Assembly: GCF_009734425.1 (NCBI RefSeq)
Contig: NZ_CP046455.1
Span: 744,001 to 808,000 of the forward strand
Direction: 5' to 3'
Origin: Corynebacterium occultum
GTDB lineage: Bacteria > Actinomycetota > Actinomycetes > Mycobacteriales > Mycobacteriaceae
Length of the DNA: 64,000 nt
Part shown: in pieces, positions 1 to 8,833 of the stretch
Layout: the number at the start of each line of letters is the position of its first letter
Position numbering within the stretch: the stretch's first letter is position 1
Notes under the pieces: model-generated
Databases searched by the model: none
The model's input: only the letters and a program-made list of their open reading frames with translations
What the model was told of the DNA's origin: nothing
Program-made: the position numbers and the translations under genes

Positions 1-236
1 ACTGCGGCTCCGACGCCGATGAAGGAATCTTCGAGGAACTCCGTTCCTGGCGCTCCGAAATGGCCCGCGAAATGCAGGTACCCGCCTACATCGTCTTCAC
101 CGACGCCACCCTCATGGCCGTGGCAGAAGCCATGCCCACCACCGAAACCGAACTACTCGACATCTCCGGCATCGGACCGGTGAAAGTGGAGAAATACGGG
201 ACCGAGCTGCTCCGCCTCCTCGCCGAACTTCAGTAA
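1..236 (+). CDS. uvrD2: UvrD2-type ATP-dependent DNA helicase, C-terminal end (HRDC domain), partial
   Basis: Only the last 77 codons are in the window; the frame is open from base 3 to the TAA at 234-236. The visible part is an HRDC-like helical domain, with an AYIVFTDATL segment and a LLDISGIGPVKVEKYG segment before the end, as found at the C-terminus of actinobacterial UvrD2 and RecQ helicases. HRDC domains help a helicase bind DNA. The downstream order (cyclodehydratase-like gene, Zincin_2 protein, PDZ-Lon, UPF0182) matches the mycobacterial uvrD2 neighbourhood, which supports UvrD2 over RecQ. The helicase motifs lie outside the window. The gene ends convergently with its neighbour, with a 7-bp overlap. 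Confidence 0.8.
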   Translation, partial: CGSDADEGIFEELRSWRSEMAREMQVPAYIVFTDATLMAVAEAMPTTETELLDISGIGPVKVEKYGTELLRLLAELQ

Positions 237-1060
237 TACCAGCAGACCGGACAACGACGATGCGGCTCCAACACCCCGGAAGAATCCTCACTATGAGGAT
301 CAACCTCCAGGATGAGACCCGGCGAAAGAGAAGTGCGGGGCGCGCCGGGTGGGGTCAGATCCCGGCCGCTGAGACGCTGCGCCAGGGCGATGAGTTTAGC
401 TGCGGTGGCGGCCAGGGTCAGCGGATCCGGGCGGGGTGGGCCACCCGGAAGCTGGCTGAGCGTGGGATACCACCGTCCATCGGTCTCGGCGCGGTGCAGA
501 TCCAGACACATCGGGCAGGGGCCCCGGCCCTTGATGCGTAACGGACCGATCAGCCCCCGCCCATCCAGGATCGCCGCCGGCACCCAGGTGTGGGCGAAAC
601 GGGCGAGCAGGGGAGCCATGGTGCGCGAATGTGCCAGCCGATCCACCACCAGCACCGGCGCCTCCACCTCCGCATGGGAGAGATAGGAATATTCCGATTC
701 GCCGCGTAAGGGGGCGCGCACCGAAATTCCCGCGGCCTCCGCCAATGCCCTGGCCTGCTGTGCCAGGGGGCTGCGTCCCAGCATGATCAGGGTGCCCCCG
801 GGCGGGCGGATGAGAATCCGGTAGGCCACCAGGTCCGCCAGGATGCTTTTCGACGCCGCGGGTGAGAAACCCAGCGCGTTGATCCGCCGCTCCAGCTCCC
901 GGGCCTTGACCGGCTGTCGGGCCGCCAGCATCGTGGTGGCCAACCCCGGGGCCTTCTCCGTCTCAATGACCCCCGCCCGGGTGGCATCCACCCCGAATTG
1001 CAGGGCACCTGCACCCCTGAGGAAAACATGCGCCCCCGGCGCCAACATCAGTTCATCCAT
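230..1060 (-). CDS. Cyclodehydratase (TOMM/ThiF-like) domain protein with two CPxC pairs
   Basis: This 276-aa protein resembles the actinobacterial family annotated as bacteriocin-biosynthesis cyclodehydratase-domain or TOMM leader-binding proteins. The C-terminal half has a CPMC pair about 60 residues before the end region and a terminal CPVCWYY, which together form a likely structural zinc site; the middle (VEAPVLVVDRLAHSRTMAPLL) looks like a ThiF/E1-like fold. No precursor peptide, YcaO or dehydrogenase gene is nearby, so a role in making a modified peptide is not supported. The start is uncertain. ATG 1060 follows a GGGGGGAGG tract at very short spacing, and ATG 1081 is a possible leaderless alternative. 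The frame is open further upstream but would overlap the divergent metallopeptidase gene. Position next to uvrD2 matches the Rv3196-like gene of mycobacteria. Confidence 0.7.
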   Translation of the reverse strand: MDELMLAPGAHVFLRGAGALQFGVDATRAGVIETEKAPGLATTMLAARQPVKARELERRINALGFSPAASKSILADLVAYRILIRPPGGTLIMLGRSPLAQQARALAEAAGISVRAPLRGESEYSYLSHAEVEAPVLVVDRLAHSRTMAPLLARFAHTWVPAAILDGRGLIGPLRIKGRGPCPMCLDLHRAETDGRWYPTLSQLPGGPPRPDPLTLAATAAKLIALAQRLSGRDLTPPGAPRTSLSPGLILEVDPHSEDSSGVLEPHRRCPVCWYY

Positions 1061-1106
1061 ATCCTCCCCCCGGGAAGTCATTGCACCACAGTTAGACTCA
1101 GGTGTC

Positions 1107-1604
1107 ATGGCATCCCCGGAAATTGAAGTGATCCGCTCCACCAGGCGCACTCGCACCGCCCAGGCCCGGCTGGTGGGGGAGAAGATCGAGGTTCGGATCC
1201 CCGCCCGCATGAGCCAGGCGGATGAGCAGCAGGTGGTGGCCGACCTGGTGGCCAAGGTGCAGCGCAAAACCACCTCCAGCCGCAGCTCAGATGAGCAGCT
1301 GCTGGTCAGGGCCGAGGAACTCAACCGGCAGGTGCTGCGCGGGCAGGCCCGGATCGGTTCGATCCGTTTCGTGTCCAACCAGCAGCAGCGCTGGGGATCC
1401 TGTTCCCTCGCCACCGCCGATATCCGGCTCTCCGATCGGCTCCGCAAGGTGCCTGACTATGTCCTGGATGCGGTGATCGTCCACGAACTCACCCACACCT
1501 TCATCAGCGGTGGGCACACCCCCGAGTTCTGGGAATGGGCGGATAAGGTGCCCCAGGCGGAACGCGCCAAGGGCTACCTGGAGGCCTACCAGCGTTTCGG
1601 CTAG
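1107..1604 (+). CDS. YgjP-type (DUF45/M48-like) zinc metallopeptidase
   Basis: The 165-aa product has the YgjP/DUF45 signature: RWGSCS near the centre, then HELTHTFISGGHTPEFW, giving the HExxH zinc motif and a third histidine followed by an aromatic residue. Members are small cytoplasmic zinc peptidase-like proteins, often found with restriction or housekeeping genes; the substrate is unknown. The ATG at 1107 is preceded by TAGACT (1093-1098) with 8 bases between, so the mRNA is probably leaderless. The gene is divergent from the cyclodehydratase-like gene and ends convergently with the next gene, with a 4-bp overlap. Confidence 0.85.
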   Translation: MASPEIEVIRSTRRTRTAQARLVGEKIEVRIPARMSQADEQQVVADLVAKVQRKTTSSRSSDEQLLVRAEELNRQVLRGQARIGSIRFVSNQQQRWGSCSLATADIRLSDRLRKVPDYVLDAVIVHELTHTFISGGHTPEFWEWADKVPQAERAKGYLEAYQRFG

Positions 1605-2962
1605 TTTTCGCCGTCCTTGTCGTCTTCGTCCTTCTTGTCTTCGTCCTGTTCCTTGAGCATCTCTTCAAGGCGGTTGATCTCGGCGATCGGGTCGAAACCA
1701 TCGACCTCACCGTCATCAAGCAGACCATCGATGAACTGGGCGGGCTTATCCAGGTCACCGGCTGCCGGCAGGAAGTCCGGGTGATCCCAGACCGCGTCAC
1801 GACGCTGCTGACCCACCGCCTGATCCACCCGACGCCACAGCTCCATCGCCTCGGCGACCTTCGGGGCGGCGAACTCAATGCCGACGACCTTGGCGAAGGC
1901 CTGCTCGGCGGAACCCCCGGTGGCACGGCGGCGACGCCACGCCTCATTCAGGGCATTGGTGGTGGGGATCCGCTCACCCATCGCCTTGGTGACCACGAAC
2001 TCCACCCAACCCTCCACCAGGGCCAGGAGGGTCTCCAGGCGGGTGACCGCACCGGCGTTACGGGAGGAGATCTTCGGGGAGAGATCCATGTTCTGCAGCT
2101 GGGACATCGCCTCCTGGATGGCGGCTGGATCACCGGACTCCAGGTTCAGGGAACGCGTCGCCTCCTCAATGTGGGAGGTGTCGATGACCAGGCCGACGGC
2201 ATATTCCTCCACGGAGGAGACCAGGCGCTCCACCAGCCAGGGCACATGCTTGAACAGTCGCTGGCGGGCGGCTTCCCGGGTGCAGATATAGACCAGCACA
2301 TCCTGGGAACCGACATTGAGATCCTGGGAGATCTGCGCAACATGCTTCGGCAGCACCGCGATGGTGCCGTTGGGGGCCACCGGAAGACCGAAATCAGAGG
2401 CGGTGAGTGACTGGGCCGCCAGATCACCGAGCGCATTACCCAGCTGCATGCCGAAGTTCATGCCCGACATCTGGTTCATCATCTGCAGCATCGGACCCAT
2501 CATCTGACGGGCCTCCTCCGGCAGGGACTCCAGCTGGGCCTCATTCATGTGCTCCGCGACCGGGGTCACCAGCCGCTTCCACATCGGCATGGTCTTGCTC
2601 AGGTAATCCTCGGCGTTCCAGGTCTCCACCGTGGCATCCGAGGTGGGGAGAATGGTGGCGTCATCGAGCCAGAGCTCAGCCAGACGCACCGAATCCGCCA
2701 CTGCCTTGGTGTCCTGCTCACGGACCGGATCAATCTTGCCGATCTGCTGCCGGGCGATTCGCTCTGCCAGGGCATAATTGACCGGGCCGGCACCCTCGGG
2801 GGAGTTCATCGAGGAACCCATCCCCGAAAGCATCTGCCCGAACTGGTTGAGCATGTCGCCCAACCCGCCGGATCCGAACCCGCCGAAGGGGTTCTGGTTG
2901 TCACGACGTTCATCGTCGTTGTCATCATTGCCGAAGTGAAAGCCGAATCCATTGGAGTTCAT
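1601..2962 (-). CDS. Zincin_2 (DUF2342) family protein
   Basis: The 453-aa protein starts with a low-complexity Gly/Asn/Phe/Asp-rich region of about 50 residues. It continues into a conserved core including ALVEGWVEFVV, a basic RRRRATGG segment and WDHPDFLPAAGDLDKP, typical of the actinobacterial Zincin_2 family (Rv3195-like). The C-terminus is strongly acidic and lysine-rich. The family is predicted to have a metallopeptidase fold, but in this protein the helix that should carry HExxH reads EGWVE, so catalysis is not supported by sequence. The location between uvrD2 and the PDZ-Lon gene is conserved in Mycobacterium. It is divergent from the PDZ-Lon gene, with an 81-bp gap that holds promoters for both. 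Confidence 0.8.
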   Translation of the reverse strand: MNSNGFGFHFGNDDNDDERRDNQNPFGGFGSGGLGDMLNQFGQMLSGMGSSMNSPEGAGPVNYALAERIARQQIGKIDPVREQDTKAVADSVRLAELWLDDATILPTSDATVETWNAEDYLSKTMPMWKRLVTPVAEHMNEAQLESLPEEARQMMGPMLQMMNQMSGMNFGMQLGNALGDLAAQSLTASDFGLPVAPNGTIAVLPKHVAQISQDLNVGSQDVLVYICTREAARQRLFKHVPWLVERLVSSVEEYAVGLVIDTSHIEEATRSLNLESGDPAAIQEAMSQLQNMDLSPKISSRNAGAVTRLETLLALVEGWVEFVVTKAMGERIPTTNALNEAWRRRRATGGSAEQAFAKVVGIEFAAPKVAEAMELWRRVDQAVGQQRRDAVWDHPDFLPAAGDLDKPAQFIDGLLDDGEVDGFDPIAEINRLEEMLKEQDEDKKDEDDKDGEN

Positions 2963-3030
2963 ACCATTTAATCTACAAGGCCGGGACCCCTTAGAGCCAC
3001 GGGATTACTAACGCTCTGAGCGAACAAGGG

Positions 3031-3043
3031 TAACCTCAGTGAG
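3031..3043 (+). promoter_or_regulatory. -10 element of a probable leaderless promoter
   Basis: TAACCT at 3031-3036 is followed by exactly 7 bases and the GTG start codon at 3044, so transcription probably begins at or next to the start codon. No Shine-Dalgarno sequence is present. The same spacing recurs before several other genes in the window. Confidence 0.45.
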
Positions 3044-4096
3044 GTGTCACGCCGAAGCCGAACCCTGATCTGGGGAGCTGTCCCCGTAGTCCTGCTCACC
3101 GGACTCGTCTCCTTCGAGTCCATCCCCGGGACAGACATCAGCCTGACGGTGCCCTATGCCGCGGAGGGCCCCGGACCGACCTTCAACACCCTGGGAGATG
3201 TTGAGGGGGAGGAAGTGGTGGAGATCAGCGGGGCCGAGATCGACGAGGTCGCCGGCAACCTCAACATGACCACCGTCTCTGTCCGCAGCGGTATGACCCT
3301 GCCGCAGGTCATCGGACGCTGGCTGACCACCGGTGACACCCTCGTCCCCCTGGAACAGGTATTCCCGCCCAACCTCTCCCCGGAGGAGGTCCGGGAAAGC
3401 AATGAGATCGCCTTCTCCACCTCTGAGGCCGCCGCCACCGTCGCCGCCATGAACTACCTCGGCCTGCCCGTGCAGGTGGAGGTCGCCGGGGTGCTGGAGG
3501 GAGTGGCTGCCGAGGGGCTCGTCGAGCCCGGGGATGTGATCTTGAGCGTCGACGGCAATGAGGTCTCCGAACCTGGTCAGGTGCGCAGCGCCGTGCTGGG
3601 CAAGGCCCCCGGGGAGAGCGTCGCCCTGGCGATCCGGCGCGGCGAGGAGGAGCAGACCCTCGACATTGAACTGGGTGAACACCCCCAGGACGCCGCGGTC
3701 GGTTTCCTCGGCATCACCATGTCCTCCGCCTCGGCCACCGGGGTGGAGGTCGAATACAACCTCGAGGACATCGGGGGCCCCAGCGCGGGCATGATGTTCT
3801 CTCTCGCGGTCGTCGATAAGCTCAGTCCCGGGGAACTCAACGGGGGCCACTTCGTCGCCGGCACCGGCACCATCGACGAGGATGGCGGTGTCGGGCCGAT
3901 CGGCGGCATCGTGCACAAGGTGGCCGCCGCCGAGGACATCGGGGCTGAGGTATTCCTCGCCCCCAGCGCGAACTGCGCCGAGGCCACCAGCCGGGGGCAC
4001 GGCGAGCTGATCATCCTCAAGGTGGACAGTCTGCGGGAGGCCATCGATCAGATGGATGCCTACGCCAACGGCGGGGACTACATCACCTGCGAATAG
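3044..4096 (+). CDS. PDZ domain, Lon-like (S16) serine protease, membrane-anchored (YlbL/Rv3194c family)
   Basis: The 350-aa protein has an N-terminal membrane anchor (residues 8-24), a PDZ domain around 140-210, and a C-terminal Lon-type proteolytic domain. The catalytic Ser-Lys dyad is visible: serine 247 in GPSAGMM and lysine 292 in GIVHKVAAAEDIGA. The GTGTIDEDGGVGPIGG strand is typical of Lon. It lacks an ATPase domain, like YlbL proteins, and is expected to act on the outer face of the membrane. GTG 3044 is chosen because it directly precedes the charged residues and the anchor. It ends 2 bp before the convergent lipoprotein gene. Confidence 0.88.
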   Translation: MSRRSRTLIWGAVPVVLLTGLVSFESIPGTDISLTVPYAAEGPGPTFNTLGDVEGEEVVEISGAEIDEVAGNLNMTTVSVRSGMTLPQVIGRWLTTGDTLVPLEQVFPPNLSPEEVRESNEIAFSTSEAAATVAAMNYLGLPVQVEVAGVLEGVAAEGLVEPGDVILSVDGNEVSEPGQVRSAVLGKAPGESVALAIRRGEEEQTLDIELGEHPQDAAVGFLGITMSSASATGVEVEYNLEDIGGPSAGMMFSLAVVDKLSPGELNGGHFVAGTGTIDEDGGVGPIGGIVHKVAAAEDIGAEVFLAPSANCAEATSRGHGELIILKVDSLREAIDQMDAYANGGDYITCE

Positions 4097-4098
4097 TT

Positions 4099-4803
4099 CT
4101 AGGCTTCCTCGATGGTTCCGGCTGTGGTGGCGGAACCCGCGGGAGAAGAGGTGGTGGACTCGGCGGGACGATCCGCCAGACCCAGCTCATAGATCAGATC
4201 CTCCGGATCCTCCCGATCGGAGCTGATCATCTGCTGCATCACCAGACCACGATCATTATCGACGACCGTGATCACCGCCGTGGTACCCAGCGTCGACCAC
4301 CCCACCACCCGGACACCGGTGTCCTCCACCACCCGGGAAGAACGCAGCTCAGTCAACAACTGCGTGGTCGAGGCAGCTTTCGCGGAACCAGTGAAGAATT
4401 GGAACTGGCCCACCTTCGAACCGGAACACTGCCAGGAATCCTCCAGGCCGCTGGGGCTGCAGGCATCAAACTGGGCGAAAAGGGAGGCGGGGGCCAGGGA
4501 AGCGAAGCTCTCGGCCACCTCCGTCACACTTTCATCCAGGCTGCCCTCCGAGGTCCGCTGTGTGGTGGTGTTCTCCTGACCCGAGGTGGTGCTCCGGGTT
4601 GTCGACTCCGGGGTGGTCCCGGTTTCCGTACTGGTGAGGGTGCTGCTGCTGGGGGCAGTATCGGATTCAGTTGAGGTGGCCGTGGCCGTGGTTTCCGCCG
4701 GTGGGGTCTCCTCCCCGCCGCAGGCGGCCAGCCCCAGCCCCAACACCGGGACAGCAGCCACGGCGAAGGCTAGACGGGCGAAGCGGTGGCGGAAGACTGA
4801 CAC
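4099..4803 (-). CDS. Secreted lipoprotein, function unknown
   Basis: The 234-aa product begins with a signal peptide ending in a lipobox (LGLAAC, cysteine about residue 28). A Thr/Ser/Glu-rich linker of about 60 residues follows, then a C-terminal domain containing two cysteines (FDACSPSG and SWQCSGSK). I do not recognise a named family; the architecture is that of a corynebacterial surface lipoprotein with a flexible stalk. It ends convergently with the PDZ-Lon gene, and the PPA1309-family gene lies upstream on the same strand after 71 bp. Confidence 0.75.
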   Translation of the reverse strand: MSVFRHRFARLAFAVAAVPVLGLGLAACGGEETPPAETTATATSTESDTAPSSSTLTSTETGTTPESTTRSTTSGQENTTTQRTSEGSLDESVTEVAESFASLAPASLFAQFDACSPSGLEDSWQCSGSKVGQFQFFTGSAKAASTTQLLTELRSSRVVEDTGVRVVGWSTLGTTAVITVVDNDRGLVMQQMISSDREDPEDLIYELGLADRPAESTTSSPAGSATTAGTIEEA

Positions 4804-4874
4804 GATGAGGCCTCTCCAGAGAATTCTAGTCCTGAGAACTGGTTATGCTTTTCGACCAGTCTAATACCCCGCGA

Positions 4875-5402
4875 CTAGTCCAGGTCGAACTCGGCCGGAT
4901 CCAGCTCCAGGCCATAACGCAGCGCAGCGATCACCCCCGGGGCCACCGTGGGACCGCCACGCAGCTCCACCTCATCCTCGGCGAAGGGACCCCGCTCCGC
5001 GATCTCTTCCTCAGTGGGGCGCAGCTGCAGCAGCGTCAGCTCCGGCTTGGAGCGCAGCACCCCGGAAAACAGTCGTGCCGGGCGGGGAGTGCCATCCCCG
5101 CTGGTGTCCCGGAAACGGATCTCCTGAGCCAGGACCGCGCCCACCACCTGCGTCGGCCAGGCGATACGGGAGACATAGTCGGCCAGGGCCTCGGAGCCCG
5201 CCTCGAGGTTGTCGGGGAGGTTGTCCTGGACCACCAGGGTCAGCGGAGAATCCTCATTATCATCTAATTGATCGCTCAGAAGGTGATAAGGAACCAGAGC
5301 GAAAAGAGTGGGGGCGGCGTCCCATCCCTCGGCGTGGACAAAGTCCACCGCCTCCAGCATCGCGCGGTTCAATGCCTGTTCATTAAGTTCTGGAGAAGTC
5401 AT
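4875..5402 (-). CDS. PPA1309 family protein (conserved actinobacterial)
   Basis: The 175-aa cytoplasmic protein has the features of the PPA1309 family: ALFALVPYHLL-like N-terminal part, central VSRIAWPTQVVGAVLAQEI, and GVLRSKPELTLLQLRP-like late segment. It has no signal or membrane segment. The function is unknown. In actinobacteria it is regularly found beside the UPF0182 gene, and here it is divergent from it with an 84-bp gap. Confidence 0.8.
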   Translation of the reverse strand: MTSPELNEQALNRAMLEAVDFVHAEGWDAAPTLFALVPYHLLSDQLDDNEDSPLTLVVQDNLPDNLEAGSEALADYVSRIAWPTQVVGAVLAQEIRFRDTSGDGTPRPARLFSGVLRSKPELTLLQLRPTEEEIAERGPFAEDEVELRGGPTVAPGVIAALRYGLELDPAEFDLD

Positions 5403-5475
5403 TTTCGCTTTCCTTGTTCGTCAAATGGGATATAAAAACCGTAAGGTGGGAGAATACCCCGGTATCCCCATTTAT

Positions 5476-5481
5476 AAGGAG
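5476..5481 (+). promoter_or_regulatory. Ribosome binding site fixing the UPF0182 GTG start
   Basis: AAGGAG at 5476-5481 lies 5 bases before GTG 5487. An in-frame ATG at 5520 has no such signal, so the GTG is preferred. Confidence 0.6.
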
Positions 5482-5486
5482 TTGAA

Positions 5487-8474
5487 GTGGCTTCCGGCCT
5501 TTCACAACCCTCACCCGCAATGAAAAGATCGACACGAATACTCAGCTGGATCATAGGTGTCGTTGCGGCACTGGTAATCCTGGCGCCGGTTTTCGTCGGT
5601 GTCTACACCGATTGGCAGTGGTTCGGTTCGATCGATTTCCGCGGTGTCTTCACCACGGTCGTGCTCACCCGGATCGTCCTCTTCTTCGTCTTCGGCATCA
5701 TTTCCGGCGTGATCATCTGGGCAGCTGCCTGGTTCACCTGGAAAAACCGGCCCCGGGACATCCTTTCTGAGGATCCGAACTCGCCGATCCACCAGTACCG
5801 CGTCATGATCGAACGCTCCGTGAAGGCGGTGCTCATCGGTCTGCCGGTGGTCGTCGGCATCTTCTCCGGCTTCATCGGCCAGGGCACCTGGCGCACCGTG
5901 CTGATGTTCTTCAACCGACAGCCCTTCGGTCAGACCGACCCGCAGTTCAATCTGGATCTGGGCTTCTACGCCTTCACCCTGCCGGCGCTGCGACTGCTGC
6001 TGGAAACCTTCTCCACCCTCCTGGTCATCGCCTTCCTCATCTCCCTGGTCGGCCACTACCTGACCGGTGCAATCCGGATCGGCAACCAGGCACTCGGTGT
6101 CAAGGGCTCGATCTCCCGCCCCGCCCGGGTCCAGCTGGCCATCACCGCCGGCCTGTGGATGCTGCTGCGCGTCGCCGGCTACTGGCTGGACCGCTATGAC
6201 CTGCTGCAGGGACGTAACCAGACCTTCACCGGTGCGTCCTACACCGATATCAACGCGGTGCTGCCGGCCAAGATCATCCTGATGGTCATTGCCGCCGTGG
6301 TCGCCGTCGCCTTCTTCTCTGCGGTTGTGATCAAGGACCTGCGGATCCCCGCCCTGGCCACCGTTCTGCTGGTGCTCAGCTCCCTGGTGATCGGCACCGC
6401 CTGGCCGATCCTGCTGGAGCGCTTCTCCGTTGACCCGAACCGTGCGGCGAAGGAATCCGAGTACATCGCCCGCAATATCGAGTCCACCCGCTACGCCTAC
6501 GGACTGACCGGGGAGGATGTCAACTACCTCGATAACTGGGGTGCTGAAGGTGCCTCCAACGATGCCGTCGCAGCGGATGAGGCCACCGTCTCCAATATCC
6601 GCCTGCTCGACCCGGAGATTCTCTCACCGACCTTCACCCAGCAGCAGCAGCTGCGAAACTTCTACGGCTTCCCCGAGACCCTCGCCATGGACCGCTACAT
6701 GGTCGACGGCGAGCTCCGTGACTTCGTGGTGGCGGCCCGTGAGATGGACCCCAACTCCCTGCAGGACAACCAGCGCGACTGGATCAACCGCCACACCGTG
6801 TACACCCACGGCAATGGCCTGGTGACCGCCCCGGCCAACAAGGTCGATGAAGTTGCCCGTGATGTCGGATCCACCCGAGGTGGCTACCCGGAGTATATCG
6901 TCGCGGACCTGTCTACCATGAACAATGATGAGCTGCGTGCCGAAGCTGAAGCACTCGGTATGGCAGTGGACCAGCCTCGCATCTACTACGGCCCGGTCAT
7001 CGCCTCCGCAACCGATGGGGCGGACTACGCCATCGTCGGCGCCAACGGCAGCGGCCCGGTCGAGTACGACACCGACAACTCCAGCTACACCTACAGCGGT
7101 GACGGCGGAGTCAGCCTCGGCAATCTCTTCAACCGTGCCGCCTACGCCCTGCGCTACCAGGAAATGAACCTGCTGCTCTCCGACCGGGTCGGATCCGAGT
7201 CGCAGATCCTCTACGACCGTGACCCCCGGGAACGTGTGGAAAAGGTCGCCCCTTGGCTGACCACCGACTCCAAGACCTACCCGGCAGTGGTGGACGGCCG
7301 CATCAAGTGGATCGTCGACGGCTACACCACCCTCGACAGCCTGCCCTACTCGGAGCGGACCTCCCTGACCGCAGCCACCGAGGACGCCCTCAACCCGGAC
7401 GGCACCACCCAGCGTCTGATCACCGATGAGGTCTCCTACATCCGCAACTCCGTCAAGGCAGTTGTGGACGCCTATGACGGTTCCGTGGAGCTCTACGAGT
7501 TCGACACCGAGGATCCCATCCTCAAGGCATGGATGGGAGTCTTCCCGGACACCGTGAACCCGGAGTCCGAGATCACCGATGAACTGCGCGAACACATGCG
7601 CTACCCGGAGGACCTCTTCAAGGTCCAGCGAGAGCTGCTGGCCCGCTACCACGTCAGCGACCCGGGCGTCTTCTTCACCAACGACGCCTTCTGGTCCGTG
7701 CCCAGCGACCCCACCTCCCCGGATGGTGCGAACTCGCTGAACCAGCCGCCGTACTACATCGTCGCTGATGACCCGGCCACCGAGGAAAATGACGCCAGCT
7801 TCCAGCTGATCACCCCCTACCGTGGTCTGAACCGAGAGTTCCTCTCCGCGCACATGACGGTCACCTCTGATCCGGACAACTACGGCCAGATCACCGTCCG
7901 CGTGCTGCCCACCAACACCCAGACCCAGGGCCCCCGTCAGGCACAGGACGTCATGATGTCCTCTGATGAGATCGCCCGGGACCGTACCCTCTGGGAGGGC
8001 ACCAACCAGCTGCAGAACGGCAACCTGTTGACCCTGCCGGTCGGTGGGGGAGAGATCCTCTACGTTGAGCCGATCTACTCCCAGCGTAAGGATCAGGCCT
8101 CGGCCTTCCCCAAGCTGCTGCGCGTACTCGTCTCCTACAAGGGTGAGGTCGGTTACGCACCGACCATCTCCGAGGCACTGGCGCAGGTGAAGATTGACCC
8201 GCGTGCCGCCCAGGATCTCGAGGAGGCGGAGGACATCACGGTTGATTCGGAGGCCACCGAGCCGGATGAGACTGAGGCGCAGGCCCCGGAAACCGATGAG
8301 GCGGCCACCCCGCCGGCCAGCGGTAGCGGCACCGAGGGTGATGCCATCAGTCGCATCAACGACGCCCTCAGTGGTCTTGAGTCCGCCCGTTCCGGAAGCA
8401 ATGAGGAATATGGTCGTGCCCTGGATGAACTGGATGCGGCCATCGAGGACTACCAGAGCCTGGTTTCCCAGTAA
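5487..8474 (+). CDS. UPF0182 family large membrane protein
   Basis: The 995-aa protein belongs to UPF0182, a conserved actinobacterial membrane family. About seven hydrophobic segments lie in the first 330 residues (for example LSWIIGVVAALVILAPVFVGVYTDWQWFG, given here in part, and later helices). They are followed by a large extracytoplasmic domain of about 550 residues with tyrosine- and proline-rich stretches, and an acidic Glu/Thr/Ala-rich linker. The tail (SGLESARSGSNEEYGRALDELDAAIEDY) is a helical acidic segment typical of the family; only pieces are quoted. The function is unknown. It is the last gene of the uvrD2-UPF0182 block and is followed by the initiator tRNA repeat. Confidence 0.88.
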   Translation: MASGLSQPSPAMKRSTRILSWIIGVVAALVILAPVFVGVYTDWQWFGSIDFRGVFTTVVLTRIVLFFVFGIISGVIIWAAAWFTWKNRPRDILSEDPNSPIHQYRVMIERSVKAVLIGLPVVVGIFSGFIGQGTWRTVLMFFNRQPFGQTDPQFNLDLGFYAFTLPALRLLLETFSTLLVIAFLISLVGHYLTGAIRIGNQALGVKGSISRPARVQLAITAGLWMLLRVAGYWLDRYDLLQGRNQTFTGASYTDINAVLPAKIILMVIAAVVAVAFFSAVVIKDLRIPALATVLLVLSSLVIGTAWPILLERFSVDPNRAAKESEYIARNIESTRYAYGLTGEDVNYLDNWGAEGASNDAVAADEATVSNIRLLDPEILSPTFTQQQQLRNFYGFPETLAMDRYMVDGELRDFVVAAREMDPNSLQDNQRDWINRHTVYTHGNGLVTAPANKVDEVARDVGSTRGGYPEYIVADLSTMNNDELRAEAEALGMAVDQPRIYYGPVIASATDGADYAIVGANGSGPVEYDTDNSSYTYSGDGGVSLGNLFNRAAYALRYQEMNLLLSDRVGSESQILYDRDPRERVEKVAPWLTTDSKTYPAVVDGRIKWIVDGYTTLDSLPYSERTSLTAATEDALNPDGTTQRLITDEVSYIRNSVKAVVDAYDGSVELYEFDTEDPILKAWMGVFPDTVNPESEITDELREHMRYPEDLFKVQRELLARYHVSDPGVFFTNDAFWSVPSDPTSPDGANSLNQPPYYIVADDPATEENDASFQLITPYRGLNREFLSAHMTVTSDPDNYGQITVRVLPTNTQTQGPRQAQDVMMSSDEIARDRTLWEGTNQLQNGNLLTLPVGGGEILYVEPIYSQRKDQASAFPKLLRVLVSYKGEVGYAPTISEALAQVKIDPRAAQDLEEAEDITVDSEATEPDETEAQAPETDEAATPPASGSGTEGDAISRINDALSGLESARSGSNEEYGRALDELDAAIEDYQSLVSQ

Positions 8475-8560
8475 GGAACGTCATGAGCAGGGGATTTGGG
8501 TAAAATGAGTCGGGTGAGTATAGTTCTTCATGTCGCCAAGAGCAGTTAACAACTGGTTTC

Positions 8561-8704
8561 GGCGAGGTGAATTGAAGAAACACCCGACGCGGGGTGGAGC
8601 AGCTCGGTAGCTCGCTGGGCTCATAACCCAGAGGTCGTAGGTTCGAATCCTGCCCCCGCTACCAACTTCTTCAGCACAAAGCCCCTGACCTTAAAGGTCA
8701 GGGG
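8561..8704 (+). repeat. 144-bp perfect direct repeat, copy 1 (tRNA-fMet unit)
   Basis: Read base by base, 8561-8704 is identical to 8834-8977. The unit starts at GGCGAGGTGAATTGAAGAAA, covers the whole tRNA and runs to the end of the terminator stem. Sequences outside the unit differ. Confidence 0.9.
8588..8664 (+). tRNA. Initiator tRNA-Met (CAT), copy 1
   Basis: The 77-nt cloverleaf has the CAT anticodon inside GGGCTCATAACCC. Three consecutive G-C pairs in the anticodon stem and a C1 x U72 mismatch in the acceptor stem mark the initiator rather than the elongator. CCA is encoded. It is identical to the copy at 8861-8937. Confidence 0.95.
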
Positions 8705-8711
8705 CTTTTTG
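8678..8711 (+). terminator. Rho-independent terminator of tRNA-fMet copy 1
   Basis: AAAGCCCCTGACC and GGTCAGGGGCTTT pair around TTAA, followed by a T run. The stem is 13 bp. Confidence 0.85.
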
Positions 8712-8773
8712 TGTGTGCCTGGGTGGCGGATTCTGGGGGTCGTTGGGAAATACGGGGCTCCTCAGTCCGGCGA

Positions 8774-8803
8774 TTGGGTTCTTCCGTGGAAGGTATGTAT
8801 AGT
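8774..8803 (+). promoter_or_regulatory. Promoter for tRNA-fMet copy 2
   Basis: TTGGGT (8774-8779) and TATAGT (8798-8803) are spaced by 18 bp. The element lies outside the duplicated unit, so the second tRNA copy probably has its own promoter. Confidence 0.5.
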
Positions 8804-8833
8804 GTTGGTTATCGCACAGAGCTTCGAGTTCTG

